A DNA stretch of 64,000 bases, from NCBI GenBank assembly GCA_041390825.1, contig JAWKPF010000012.1:62001-126000 (forward strand), read 5' to 3'. Positions 43,569 through 54,775 of this stretch are shown here, one piece after another. The notes beneath the pieces are model-generated. The model was not told the origin of the DNA, made no database searches, and saw nothing but the letters and a program-made list of their open reading frames with translations. The DNA is from Thermomicrobiales bacterium (lineage in GTDB: Bacteria > Chloroflexota > Chloroflexia > Thermomicrobiales > UBA6265). How positions within the stretch are numbered: the stretch's first letter is position 1; each line of letters starts with the position of its first letter. Made by a program: the position numbers and the translations under genes.

Positions 43569-44638
43569 AGAGCAACTTCCGCCTCCCCGGTCCGACACCG
43601 ATTCCGCCGCAGGTCTATGCCGCCATGCAGCGTGAGATGGTGTCCCACCGCAGCGCGGAGTTCTCGGCGTTCTATGTCGATCTCCTGGCGCGTCTGCGTC
43701 GCATCCACAGGACCGAGTCAGATGTCCTCGTCTGGCCCGGGTCCGGTTCCGCAGGCTGGGAAATTGCGGTCACCAACTTCCTGTCGCCCGGCGATGAGGT
43801 CGTTGCTATGGTTGCCGGAGCATTTGGCGACCGGTTCGCCTATGTGGGCGACAAGCTGGGATTGGTGGTGCACCGCGTCGATCTTCGCTGGGGCAGCGCC
43901 ATCTATCCAGAGATGGTGCGCAGCGCGCTCGAAGCGCATCCCGGCGCAAGGGCGATCTTTCTGACACATAACGAGACGTCCACAGGAGTGACCCATCCGA
44001 TTGCGGAGCTCGTCGCCATCGCCCGGGACCGCGGCGTGCTCACATTCGTCGATGGTGTCTCTTCGGTGGCAGGTCTGCCGGTGAACTTCGACGAATGGGA
44101 TATCGACTACCTCTTCACCGGGTCGCAAAAGGCCTGGATGTGCCCGCCGGGCGTCACGATCGCGGCCATTGGCCCGCGCGCATGGGAGGCGTACGAGCGG
44201 TCGACGTTTCCAAAGTTCTTCTGGGATGCACGTGCGACCCGCGATGCGGCCAGGGAAGGACATACGCCCACAACATCGCCGATCACGCTCGACTACGCGC
44301 TCGAGGCTGCGGCGCAGATGATCGAGGACGAAGGGTTGGAGAACGTCTTTGCTCGCCACGCCGCGCTCGGCGAACAGACCCGGGCCGGCATCGAAGCGAT
44401 TGGTCTCGAACTCGTTGCCGAACCTGGCTTCGAATCGAACACCGTCACCGCAGTGCAATTGCCGGCGGGTTATTCCAGCAAGAAGGTTGCCCGGCAACTG
44501 TTCGACGACTATGGCGTCACCGTTGCCGGCGGTCAGGCGCATCTCGCAGATTCCATCATCCGAATCGGTCACATGGGGTGGGTCGACTCGGACGACATCA
44601 CGGCTGCGCTCGCCGCCGTCCGCGCGGTGCTCGGCTAG
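43565..44638 (+). CDS. Class V aminotransferase (alanine/serine-glyoxylate aminotransferase-like)
   Basis: A 357-residue PLP enzyme. Signatures: NFRLPGPTPIPPQVYAAMQREMVSHRS at the start, VWPGSGSAGWEIAVTN, THNETSTGVTHPIAEL, FVDGVSSVAGLPVNF (Asp), LFTGSQKAWMCPPGV (Schiff-base lysine). Similar to archaeal/bacterial alanine-glyoxylate aminotransferases and soluble hydrogenase 42-kDa subunits; amino donor not determinable. Translationally coupled to the upstream phosphoesterase. Confidence 0.9.
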   Translation: MKSNFRLPGPTPIPPQVYAAMQREMVSHRSAEFSAFYVDLLARLRRIHRTESDVLVWPGSGSAGWEIAVTNFLSPGDEVVAMVAGAFGDRFAYVGDKLGLVVHRVDLRWGSAIYPEMVRSALEAHPGARAIFLTHNETSTGVTHPIAELVAIARDRGVLTFVDGVSSVAGLPVNFDEWDIDYLFTGSQKAWMCPPGVTIAAIGPRAWEAYERSTFPKFFWDARATRDAAREGHTPTTSPITLDYALEAAAQMIEDEGLENVFARHAALGEQTRAGIEAIGLELVAEPGFESNTVTAVQLPAGYSSKKVARQLFDDYGVTVAGGQAHLADSIIRIGHMGWVDSDDITAALAAVRAVLG

Positions 44639-44682
44639 CCTCGGGCGCTTCGGCGGCAGCCCCGAAATCCGAAAGCATGCGC

Positions 44683-44688
44683 TATACT
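44683..44688 (+). promoter_or_regulatory. Promoter -10 box for rpsA
   Basis: TATACT about 85 bp before the rpsA ATG. The leader holds a CCGCGGG / CCCGCGG hairpin (about 44709-44730), a possible site for autogenous control; no -35 consensus is seen. Confidence 0.4.
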
Positions 44689-44770
44689 GACAACGTGGGC
44701 TTCGGGTCCGCGGGAGCATCGTGCCCCGCGGTCTTTCGGTGTCCACGATCGTTCGTCGCAAGGAAGGTGT

Positions 44771-46216
44771 ATGGAAGTTTCTCGTATTACCGAGCAAGGG
44801 GGAGCGCTCGACGCACCCGTGTCGCTCATGGAAAAGTACCTCAACGATCCCACCAATGATTACCGGACCCTCAAGTTCGGTGACGTCATGGACGGGACCA
44901 TCATGCGAGTGGACCGGGACGAGATCCTGGTCGACATCGGGTCGAAGTCCGAAGGGATTGTGCCGGCGAAAGAGTTCTCCTCGCTCACCTCGAGTGAGAA
45001 GCAGGCGCTTTCGATCGGTGAAACGGTGCTGATCTTCGTCGTCCAACCTGAGAACCAGGAGGGCCACGCGGTCGTCTCCATCGACCGCGCGCGGCAGGAG
45101 AAGTCCTGGCGGCGGCTGCAGGAAATCTACGAAGAGAATGGCGTCATCGACGCCGAGGTCGTCAACTACAACAAGGGCGGCCTGCTGGTGAACCTGGACG
45201 GTGTGCGCGGATTCGTGCCCGCCTCGCAGGTTACCGAAATTCGCGGTGGTGACGAGGCTGGCAAGCAGGCCGAGATGGCCCGCATGATCGGCACGCACCT
45301 TCCGCTCAAGGTCATCGAGATCAACCGTCATCGCAACCGGCTGATCCTCTCCGAGCGCCAGGCCATGCAGGAAAAGCGCGACGAGATGAAGGAGAAGCTG
45401 ATCGAGGAGCTGCGCGAGGGCGAGGTTCGCCAGGGTCGCGTCTCCTCCATCTGCGATTTCGGCGCCTTTGTCGATATCGGCGGCGCCGACGGACTGGTTC
45501 ACCTCTCCGAGCTCAGCTGGAGCCGAGTGCGCCACCCATCGGAAGTGCTCAAGATCGGCCAGGAAGTCGATGTCTATGTCCTTGGCATCAATGCCCAGGA
45601 GAAGAAGATCGCGCTCTCCATCAAGCGCACTCAGGCCGAGCCCTGGAGCCAGGTCGCCTCGGCGTACGAGGTCGGCCAGCTGGTGCGCGGCACCGTCACC
45701 CAGCTTGCCAACTTCGGCGCGTTTGCGCGGATCGTCGATGGTATCGAGGGGCTTATCCACGTCTCCGAGCTTACCGATGCGCGGATCACGCATCCGAAGC
45801 AGGTCGTGCACGAGGGCGAAGAGCTCCTGCTTCGCATCATCCGCATCGATCCCGAACGCCGCCGCATGGGCTTGAGCCTGCGCCGCGCGCTCGATACGCC
45901 GGATGAAGAGCTGGCGGCCGCACTTGGTGAGGAGGCCCTCGCCGAGCGCGATCAGATCATCGCCAAGATCGCCGCCGCGCTCGAAGCCGAAGGTATCGAT
46001 ATCAACGCGGTGGAAGAAGAAGAGGAAGAAGAGGAAGAGGAGTCCGACACCGTTGCCGCGGCTGTTGCCGCCGCTGCCGCTGGTGGCGACGACAACGAGC
46101 CGGCCATGGCCGCCGCGTTTGCTTCCGCAGCCGCGTCGCTCGGACTTTCTGACGAAGATGACGCCACAGAAGAAGTAGTCGTCGCCGTTGTCGAGGGGAC
46201 CGACGCCGAGGCGTAA
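44771..46216 (+). CDS. rpsA: 30S ribosomal protein bS1
   Basis: A 481-residue RNA-binding protein that docks mRNA onto the 30S subunit. Four S1 OB-folds are readable: MDGTIMRVDRDEILVDIGSKSEGIVP, DAEVVNYNKGGLLVNLDGVRGFVP, RQGRVSSICDFGAFVDIGGADGLVHLSEL, and RGTVTQLANFGAFARIVDGIEGLIHVSEL. The carboxyl end has a run of acidic residues (VEEEEEEEEEES) followed by an alanine-rich acidic tail. Four domains is normal outside Proteobacteria. GGAAGG precedes the ATG. Confidence 0.93.
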   Translation: MEVSRITEQGGALDAPVSLMEKYLNDPTNDYRTLKFGDVMDGTIMRVDRDEILVDIGSKSEGIVPAKEFSSLTSSEKQALSIGETVLIFVVQPENQEGHAVVSIDRARQEKSWRRLQEIYEENGVIDAEVVNYNKGGLLVNLDGVRGFVPASQVTEIRGGDEAGKQAEMARMIGTHLPLKVIEINRHRNRLILSERQAMQEKRDEMKEKLIEELREGEVRQGRVSSICDFGAFVDIGGADGLVHLSELSWSRVRHPSEVLKIGQEVDVYVLGINAQEKKIALSIKRTQAEPWSQVASAYEVGQLVRGTVTQLANFGAFARIVDGIEGLIHVSELTDARITHPKQVVHEGEELLLRIIRIDPERRRMGLSLRRALDTPDEELAAALGEEALAERDQIIAKIAAALEAEGIDINAVEEEEEEEEEESDTVAAAVAAAAAGGDDNEPAMAAAFASAAASLGLSDEDDATEEVVVAVVEGTDAEA

Positions 46217-46532
46217 CCTTCGACACGAAACAGAGCGTTCAGACAATGGCCGGTGAGCAACCTCACCGGCCATTGCGTTTGCCAGGAATCTGGGGGATAC
46301 CGGGCGTGGTCGAACGCCGTCGGTTTCTGGTGCGCTGATCGATGCGCCGCAACCGGACGGCAGTACGTCATTCCGAAGTGGATGCTCCCGAAGATAGACG
46401 CTGAGCGCGCGTTTGCCAACTCCCCATTAGGATAGGCGTCCGTTCCTTGCGCGATCTCGTATGCTTTAAGAGCACAGTGACGCAGTTACGAAACCGAGGC
46501 GGTTGAGTGGCGGGGCGTCAAGGGAGCCGAGA
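46217..46532. other. rpsA-clpC intergenic region
   Basis: Holds the rpsA terminator and then about 250 bp without a gene. A TATGCT (-10-like, about 46461) lies upstream of clpC without a convincing -35; no CtsR-type heptad repeat was recognised. Confidence 0.5.
46244..46280 (+). terminator. Rho-independent-type terminator of rpsA
   Basis: Perfect 14-bp stem CAATGGCCGGTGAG / CTCACCGGCCATTG with a 4-nt loop, then CGTTTG. The strongest hairpin in the window. Confidence 0.75.
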
Positions 46533-49004
<2,472 letters not shown>

Positions 49005-49042
49005 CCTGGGGCGCCAGCGTCCAATCGAATCTCATCCGCTGC

Positions 49043-49068
49043 GGGGACGGCGTTCAGCCGTCCCCCTT
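49043..49068 (+). terminator. Terminator hairpin after clpC
   Basis: A 9-bp stem GGGGACGGC / GCCGTCCCC, 5-nt loop, followed by CCTT. About 40 bp after the clpC stop. Confidence 0.5.
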
Positions 49069-49209
49069 GGCGATTCGCATCGGTTGTTCTCGGATACGCT
49101 CGAAGGTCATGCCAGGGAAGCCCGCGCCCCAGTTGGATTTTGACGACTCGCGGACAACTGCGAACTGCTGGCCGCTGACGGCCGGCAACCGGCTGATACA
49201 CTCCCGACT

Positions 49210-50583
49210 ATGGCCAAACGCTCCACAACCTATGTCTGCCAACAGTGCGGGGCGCATAGTCCCGCCTATCTCGGGCGTTGCCCGAACTGCAGTGCCTGGA
49301 ACTCGATGGTCGAGACCATCGAGACCAGATCACAACCCGGCAAGGCGAAGCGTGGGTCGAACCTGATCCCCTCGATCCAGGCGCAACGCATATCCGAGGT
49401 CGAAGCCGCCGAGTCGCAGCGGGTGAGAACGAACATTGGCGAGCTCGATCGGGTGCTCGGTGGGGGCCTCGTTCCCGGCTCGGTTGTGCTCGTGGGTGGG
49501 GATCCCGGCATCGGCAAGTCCACGCTCGTGCTTCAATCTGCCGCCCAGCTTGGTCACGACGGCGCTCCCAGCCTCTATGCCAGCGGTGAAGAATCGACCC
49601 ACCAGATTCGCCTCCGCGCTGAACGTCTCGGTGTCTCGGGTGAGCATGTGCTGGTCGTCTCGGAGTCGAATCTGAACGAAATCATCGCGCTTGCGGAGCA
49701 AACGAATCCACGCGTGCTGATCGTCGATTCGATCCAAACCACGACTGTCGATGATCTCGAGACGTCAGCCGGCAGTGTCGGGCAGGTTCGTGAATCGACC
49801 GCGCAACTCATCCGGTGGGCAAAACCGCGCATGATCCCGGTCATCATCATTGGCCATGTCACCAAAGAGGGCAACATCGCCGGGCCGCGCGTGCTGGAAC
49901 ACATGGTCGACGCGGTGTTGTATCTCGAAGGTGAGCGCTTCCAACAGTTCCGCATTCTGCGCGCGGTGAAGAACCGATTTGGCTCGACCGATGAAGTCGG
50001 GGTGTTCGAGATGGCCGAGACCGGCCTGCAGGAAGTTCGGAACCCGTCGGAAGCTTTCTTGCAGGAACGCGCGCTCAATGCCGCTGGCTCGACCGTGACG
50101 GTCACCCTCGAAGGGAGCCGTCCGATTCTCGTCGAAGTCCAGGCGCTCACCTCGCAGAGCGTCTATGGACTTCCTCGGCGAAGCGCAAACGGCTTCGATC
50201 AGGGACGACTGCAACTTCTGGTTGCCGTTTTGCAGAAACGCGCCGGACTCAATCTTGCGGAACAGGACGTTTACACGAATGCGGTTGGCGGATTGCGCAT
50301 CTCGGAACCGGGCGCCGATCTTGCCGTCGCAACCGCCATCGCGTCGTCGTTGAAGGATCGATTGATCGATGCGCGGACGGTCGTCATCGGGGAGGTCGGG
50401 CTTTCGGGAGAGGTGCGCTCGGTAGGGCAGCTCGACCGGCGCCTGCTCGAGGCGAGTCGTCTTGGGTTCACCCGCGCGATCGTTCCGGCTTCCATTGGCC
50501 GGAGAACCAAGTCCCTTCCAGGAGATCTCAGTGTGGTCCGCGTGGGCACGCTGACCGAGGCAATTCAGGCGGCGATTGGCTAG
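49210..50583 (+). CDS. radA: DNA repair protein RadA
   Basis: A 457-residue RecA-like branch-migration helicase. Zinc finger CQQCGAHSPAYLGRCPNC (residues 9-26), Walker A GGDPGIGKST, Walker B VLIVDSIQT, the RadA-specific KNRFGSTDEVGVFEM motif and a C-terminal Lon-protease-like domain (VNAVGGLRISEPGADLAVA-type, here TNAVGGLRI). Ends 4 bp inside the convergent murG gene. Confidence 0.95.
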   Translation: MAKRSTTYVCQQCGAHSPAYLGRCPNCSAWNSMVETIETRSQPGKAKRGSNLIPSIQAQRISEVEAAESQRVRTNIGELDRVLGGGLVPGSVVLVGGDPGIGKSTLVLQSAAQLGHDGAPSLYASGEESTHQIRLRAERLGVSGEHVLVVSESNLNEIIALAEQTNPRVLIVDSIQTTTVDDLETSAGSVGQVRESTAQLIRWAKPRMIPVIIIGHVTKEGNIAGPRVLEHMVDAVLYLEGERFQQFRILRAVKNRFGSTDEVGVFEMAETGLQEVRNPSEAFLQERALNAAGSTVTVTLEGSRPILVEVQALTSQSVYGLPRRSANGFDQGRLQLLVAVLQKRAGLNLAEQDVYTNAVGGLRISEPGADLAVATAIASSLKDRLIDARTVVIGEVGLSGEVRSVGQLDRRLLEASRLGFTRAIVPASIGRRTKSLPGDLSVVRVGTLTEAIQAAIG

Positions 50584-51731
50584 CGGTTCGACCGCGCGCG
50601 CCGTTGCTCGGCCAACGCCAATAGCTGGTCGGCAATGCGCGCTGCTGCATCTGGCCGTCCCGCCCTGGAGGCGTTGGCTCCGATCTGGCCGCGCCGCTCG
50701 GGGTTGGCCGCCAGGTCGAGGATCACTTCTCGTAGACGTGTAGGCGAGGCATCCTGTTGATCGATCACCACTGCGCCATCGATCGACGAAAGCGCCTCGG
50801 CATTCCGGAGTTGCTCGTTCCCGCCCGATCCCGGCAATGGAATCAGAATCGCGGTCTTGCCCAAATAGGCAATCTCCGCCACGGTCCCCGCGCCCGCGCG
50901 CGCCAGCATCAGGTCGGCCATCGCATAGACATCAGCCATCTCGTCCCGGATGCGCTCGACGACCCGATATCGATCGCGGGTCTCTGCGGGCAACGCTTGC
51001 CGTCGCGCCGAGAGCCGCTCGAAATCCGGATTGTCCGTCGTTGCCCCGGTCTGGTGCAGGATCTGCAGATGCTCCAGGAGGTCATCGAGGATCGCCTCGA
51101 TCCGTTCGTTCAGTGGGCTCGACCCACGCGCTCCGCCGGTCACGAAGAGGACCGGCATATCGCTTCGGAAACCGAAGCGTTGCAGTCCGCTCTCACGCGA
51201 TCCTTCTTTCAGTGAGCCGCGAACCGGATTTCCGGTCACCACGGTCTTGGATCGATCCTTGGTGAGCGCCAGTGAGGTCTCGAAGGTCAACGCCTGAACA
51301 TCCACAAAGCGCCCGTTCAGCCGTGTGGCGAGCCCCAGGACAGCAGTTTGTTCATGGCTCAACACGGGCGCCATGCGGGTGCCTCCGACCACGCTTGGTG
51401 TGGAGACATACCCTCCCGTGCTGAAGATCACATCCGGCCGAAACGAGCGCAGAATCCACCATGCTTGCGGCACCCCCAGGGGCACGCGCACGGCGTCGGT
51501 TACTGTGCGGAAATCGGGATACCGCCGAAACTTCCCGGTCGAGACCGCACGGAACGGAACTCCCCGCGCCCTGGCTTCGCTGCCTTCGACCCCGGTCTTG
51601 CTGCCGATCCAGAGCAGCTCCATTTCCACGCCCCGTCGTTCCAGTTCTTCGATGACCGAGAGCGCAGGGAGCACGTGGCCCCCGGTTCCTCCCCCGGCAA
51701 TGGCGATGCGAATGGGTCGTGAACTGGACAT
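50580..51731 (-). CDS. murG: UDP-N-acetylglucosamine-N-acetylmuramyl-(pentapeptide) pyrophosphoryl-undecaprenol GlcNAc transferase
   Basis: Makes lipid II at the inner face of the membrane. The 383-residue GT28 protein has IAIAGGGTGGHVLPALSVIEEL, the GxGGYVSTPSVVG strand, SHEQTAVLGLATRL, VTGNPVRGSL, FVTGGARGSSPLN and the C-terminal LARAGAGTVAEIAYLGKTAILIPLPGSGGNEQ nucleotide-sugar site. The canonical first membrane-association patch is present. It is alone here, not in a mur/dcw cluster. Confidence 0.92.
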   Translation of the reverse strand: MSSSRPIRIAIAGGGTGGHVLPALSVIEELERRGVEMELLWIGSKTGVEGSEARARGVPFRAVSTGKFRRYPDFRTVTDAVRVPLGVPQAWWILRSFRPDVIFSTGGYVSTPSVVGGTRMAPVLSHEQTAVLGLATRLNGRFVDVQALTFETSLALTKDRSKTVVTGNPVRGSLKEGSRESGLQRFGFRSDMPVLFVTGGARGSSPLNERIEAILDDLLEHLQILHQTGATTDNPDFERLSARRQALPAETRDRYRVVERIRDEMADVYAMADLMLARAGAGTVAEIAYLGKTAILIPLPGSGGNEQLRNAEALSSIDGAVVIDQQDASPTRLREVILDLAANPERRGQIGANASRAGRPDAAARIADQLLALAEQRRARSNR

Positions 51732-51851
51732 AGCGATGCCTGAAACAGAGAATCGAACGGTCGATGACGCCGTAGCGGCGTCAGAATGGGCGAGTATAGT
51801 GTTCCGTTCGCCCTAACCGGGACTCCAATCCCCGGCTACACTCACCTGACT

Positions 51852-52373
51852 ATGAGCCGGTCGATGCCCTCTACGCAAATCTCCCTGACTCCTGCGGCAC
51901 TTCGCTGCGTGGCGCTGGCAGGGGTTGTCGCGCTCACGATGATCTTGCTGGATGCCTTCACCAAGTGGTTGATCATTCGCGAACTTGGCCCTGGCTCGGA
52001 TCGTGTCTCCGTTCCCATCATTGGGGAGATGGTCGAACTGCGGTACGCAACTAATGGCGGAATTGCGTTCGGTCTTCTGAGCGGCTCGTCCACCATCGCG
52101 GGTGTGTTGGCCGGCATCATCATCGTTCCACTGATGGTCGTCCTGCTACTCAACGCTCGCCGGGGCGCCGATTGGGCGCTTGGAGCGGGTCTGGTGCTTG
52201 GAGGGGCGGCGGGGAATCTCCTCGATCGAATCGGGGACGCGACTGTTACCGATTTCATCTCCATCGGACCCTGGCCCTCCTTCAATCTCGCCGATGTCGC
52301 CATCTCCGTTGGTGCGGTCATTCTGATCGCGTGCAGCTTCCGATCGCGGAACGAGTCATCGGATACCCCATGA
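51852..52373 (+). CDS. lspA: Lipoprotein signal peptidase (signal peptidase II)
   Basis: A 173-residue membrane aspartic protease that removes lipoprotein leader peptides. Four helices; catalytic aspartates in NLLDRIGDATVTDFI and FNLADVAIS; the N-terminal LLDAFTKWLI and RYATNGGIAFGLLSGS motifs are also typical (Asn-x-Gly-x-Ala-Phe). ATG 51852 is preferred to a start 66 bp upstream. Its stop overlaps the pseudouridine synthase start (ATGA). Confidence 0.93.
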   Translation: MSRSMPSTQISLTPAALRCVALAGVVALTMILLDAFTKWLIIRELGPGSDRVSVPIIGEMVELRYATNGGIAFGLLSGSSTIAGVLAGIIIVPLMVVLLLNARRGADWALGAGLVLGGAAGNLLDRIGDATVTDFISIGPWPSFNLADVAISVGAVILIACSFRSRNESSDTP

Positions 52374-53338
52374 CCAACCACTACGATCCCGTCGCCGTCG
52401 AAGAAGATGATGCCTCGGGCGCCGATCTTTTCGAGTTGCGGCCGGAATCGGTCGATGCCGGAGAGCGGCTCGATGTTTTTCTTGCAAAGCAGCTTCCCGA
52501 TCTGTCGCGCAACTACATCCAGCAGCTAATCGCGGATGCCAACGTGTTGGTCGACAACGCGCCCCGCAAGCGGACGTTCAAGATCGCGCCCGCTCACCAG
52601 ATTCAGGTGAGACTGCCTGCGCCGCAGCCCCATGACATCGAGCCACAAGACATCCCCCTGACGGTTGTCTACGAGGATGCGGATATCGCGGTCATCGACA
52701 AGCCGGCTGGGATGGTGGTGCATCCTGCAGCCGGTCACGCCGACGGCACGCTGGTCAATGCGCTCCTCTACCGCTATCCGGAGGTTGCGCTCAATGGCTC
52801 CAACCGTCCCGGAATCGTCCATCGTCTCGACAAGGACACGTCGGGGCTCATCGTCATTGCCCGAACACCAGTCGGCCAGCGGCTCTTGCTGGAACAATGG
52901 GCCGATGGATCGGTCCAGAAGGGATATAAGGCGTTGGTGTATGGGCAGATCGAAGAGAACGAAGCGACCATCGATGCGCCGATTGGCCGGGATCCGGCAG
53001 ACCGCCAGCGCATGGCCATCATTGCCACCGGAAAACCGGCGGTTACGCACTTCTCGGTCGAAGAACGGTTCGATGCGACCACGTATCTCGATGTCGAAAT
53101 CGAGACCGGCCGCACGCACCAGATTCGCGTCCATCTGGCGTTCATTGGACATCCGGTCGTCGCAGATCCTCTCTATGCCAATCGCAGTTGGCCGACCCTG
53201 GGGCTCGAACGTCAGTTCCTTCATGCCTGGCGATTGGGACTGCGGTTGTCCAGCGGCCAGCGCGCTACTTTCGAATCGCCACTTCCGCCCGAACTGGAGC
53301 GCACGCTGGCAGAAGTTCGCCGGGAGACGCCGCGATGA
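52370..53338 (+). CDS. RluA-family 23S/tRNA pseudouridine synthase
   Basis: A 322-residue protein with an N-terminal S4 domain (GERLDVFLAKQLPDLSRNYIQQLIADANVLVDN) and the catalytic domain: VVYEDADIAVIDKPAGMVVHPAAGH, and HRLDKDTSGLIVIART containing the catalytic Asp; ETGRTHQIRVHLAFIGHPVVAD follows. Closest to RluD-type enzymes, but the target uridines cannot be read from sequence. Coupled by ATGA to lspA upstream and to glycerate kinase downstream. Confidence 0.93.
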   Translation: MTNHYDPVAVEEDDASGADLFELRPESVDAGERLDVFLAKQLPDLSRNYIQQLIADANVLVDNAPRKRTFKIAPAHQIQVRLPAPQPHDIEPQDIPLTVVYEDADIAVIDKPAGMVVHPAAGHADGTLVNALLYRYPEVALNGSNRPGIVHRLDKDTSGLIVIARTPVGQRLLLEQWADGSVQKGYKALVYGQIEENEATIDAPIGRDPADRQRMAIIATGKPAVTHFSVEERFDATTYLDVEIETGRTHQIRVHLAFIGHPVVADPLYANRSWPTLGLERQFLHAWRLGLRLSSGQRATFESPLPPELERTLAEVRRETPR

Positions 53339-54660
53339 CCCCTGAAGCGCGCATCGAGCAGTGGTTCCGCGAGATCCTGGTGCAGCTTGCCCCGCGTCGC
53401 CTGGCCAGTCGGGCCGCCAGCTTCCAGGATGAGAGTTACAAGCCGTCAGGAACGGCGTCTGCCGGCTGTGAACGGCCTGTCATTGGTGCCGATGGCGGCG
53501 AATTGCTCCCGGTTGCGATCGGCAAGGCCGCCATTGCGATGGCCGAGGGAGCGCAGGATCTCTTTGGGGATCAGTTCGAGCGCGGGTTCGTGCTCACCGT
53601 CGACGGACCGGACGCGTCGGGACTCGACGAGCGCTGGACCGTTTTTCGCGCCGGACATCCCATCCCGGATCAGCGGGGCATCGAGGCCACACGCGCGATC
53701 GTCCGGGCGGTTGAGCAACTGAAACCGGATGACATGGTCGTCGCGTTGATCTCCGGAGGGGGTTCTGCGCTCTTCGAGGCGCCGGTCGATCCGCTTACCC
53801 TGGAGGACTTTGCCGAGCTCACCCGTTTGTTGCTCGGCGCCGGGGCGCCGATTCAGCATCTCAACACGGTCCGGATTCCATTGAGCCAGGTCAAGGGTGG
53901 AGCGTTTCGTCGCAGGTCTCCGGCGGGGAGGTTCGTCACCTTGATTCTTTCGGATGTGCTCGGCAACGACGTCCACATCATCGCCAGTGGCCCAACGGTG
54001 GAACCAACGGTCACCGGAGCGGCGGCGCTCGCGGTACTCGATCTGTACGGCTTGCGTGAAAGCGTCTCCCCACGAATTCGGTCGGCGCTGAACGAGGCAG
54101 CGGCCACAACCACCGAGTGGGACTTTCCGGGTGACGAGGTCGAGGTTGTTGGCGATGTCACGCTCGCGATCGAACTGGCGCGGCGAGCATCTCTGTCTTC
54201 GGGCGCCCCTACGGCAGTTGTCGGCGAGCTGCTGGACGGAGAAGCAGCAGAGGAAGCGCGGGCATGGGTCGCGACGTTGCTGGCGACACCAGCCGGGACC
54301 GCCGTGGTGTGGGGTGGCGGAGAAACTACCGTCACCGTGCGCGGCTCAGGGGTGGGTGGCCGCAACACCGAGTTTGCATTGGCTGCCGCGCTGGAGCTCG
54401 ATCGGCTAGAGAACGACGAATGGGTAGTTGCCAGTCTCGCAACCGATGGGCAAGACGGTTTCAGCGGCAGCGCGGGCGCCATTGCCAGCCGCCGGACCAT
54501 CCGCGACGCGCGAGCGCTTGGCATCGATCCTGCGGCCGCGCTCTCGGAAAACGACAGCGCGACCTTCTTTGCCAGGGTGGGAGGGCTTGTCATAACCGGA
54601 CCCTCTGGCACCAATGTCAACGATCTCTACGTCGGCGTACGCCGTTCCTTCTTCCAGTAA
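53335..54660 (+). CDS. Glycerate 2-kinase (MOFRL/GckA family)
   Basis: A 441-residue kinase that phosphorylates D-glycerate at position 2. N-terminal domain: LLPVAIGKAAIAMAEGA, FRAGHPIPDQRGIEATRA, VVALISGGGSALFEAP; C-terminal MOFRL domain: TAVVWGGGETTVTVRGSGVGGRNTEFALAAAL, ASLATDGQDGFSGSAGAI. Third gene in the ATGA-coupled chain lspA-rluA-kinase. No glycerate-forming reductase is visible nearby. Confidence 0.92.
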   Translation: MTPEARIEQWFREILVQLAPRRLASRAASFQDESYKPSGTASAGCERPVIGADGGELLPVAIGKAAIAMAEGAQDLFGDQFERGFVLTVDGPDASGLDERWTVFRAGHPIPDQRGIEATRAIVRAVEQLKPDDMVVALISGGGSALFEAPVDPLTLEDFAELTRLLLGAGAPIQHLNTVRIPLSQVKGGAFRRRSPAGRFVTLILSDVLGNDVHIIASGPTVEPTVTGAAALAVLDLYGLRESVSPRIRSALNEAAATTTEWDFPGDEVEVVGDVTLAIELARRASLSSGAPTAVVGELLDGEAAEEARAWVATLLATPAGTAVVWGGGETTVTVRGSGVGGRNTEFALAAALELDRLENDEWVVASLATDGQDGFSGSAGAIASRRTIRDARALGIDPAAALSENDSATFFARVGGLVITGPSGTNVNDLYVGVRRSFFQ

Positions 54661-54722
54661 GCAATCGGATCGAATGTCGGCGGTGCGCATTCCTGAGAGT
54701 GCCGAAATCGCTGGCCGCTTGC

Positions 54723-54728
54723 TATAGT
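54723..54728 (+). promoter_or_regulatory. Promoter -10 box for the TPP-enzyme gene
   Basis: TATAGT preceded by CTTGC (near TGC-type extended -10), 48 bp before the ATG at 54776. Confidence 0.35.
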
Positions 54729-54775
54729 CAACGCAACACGATCGATCCTATCGAAAGGACAGGGACCCCACCCCG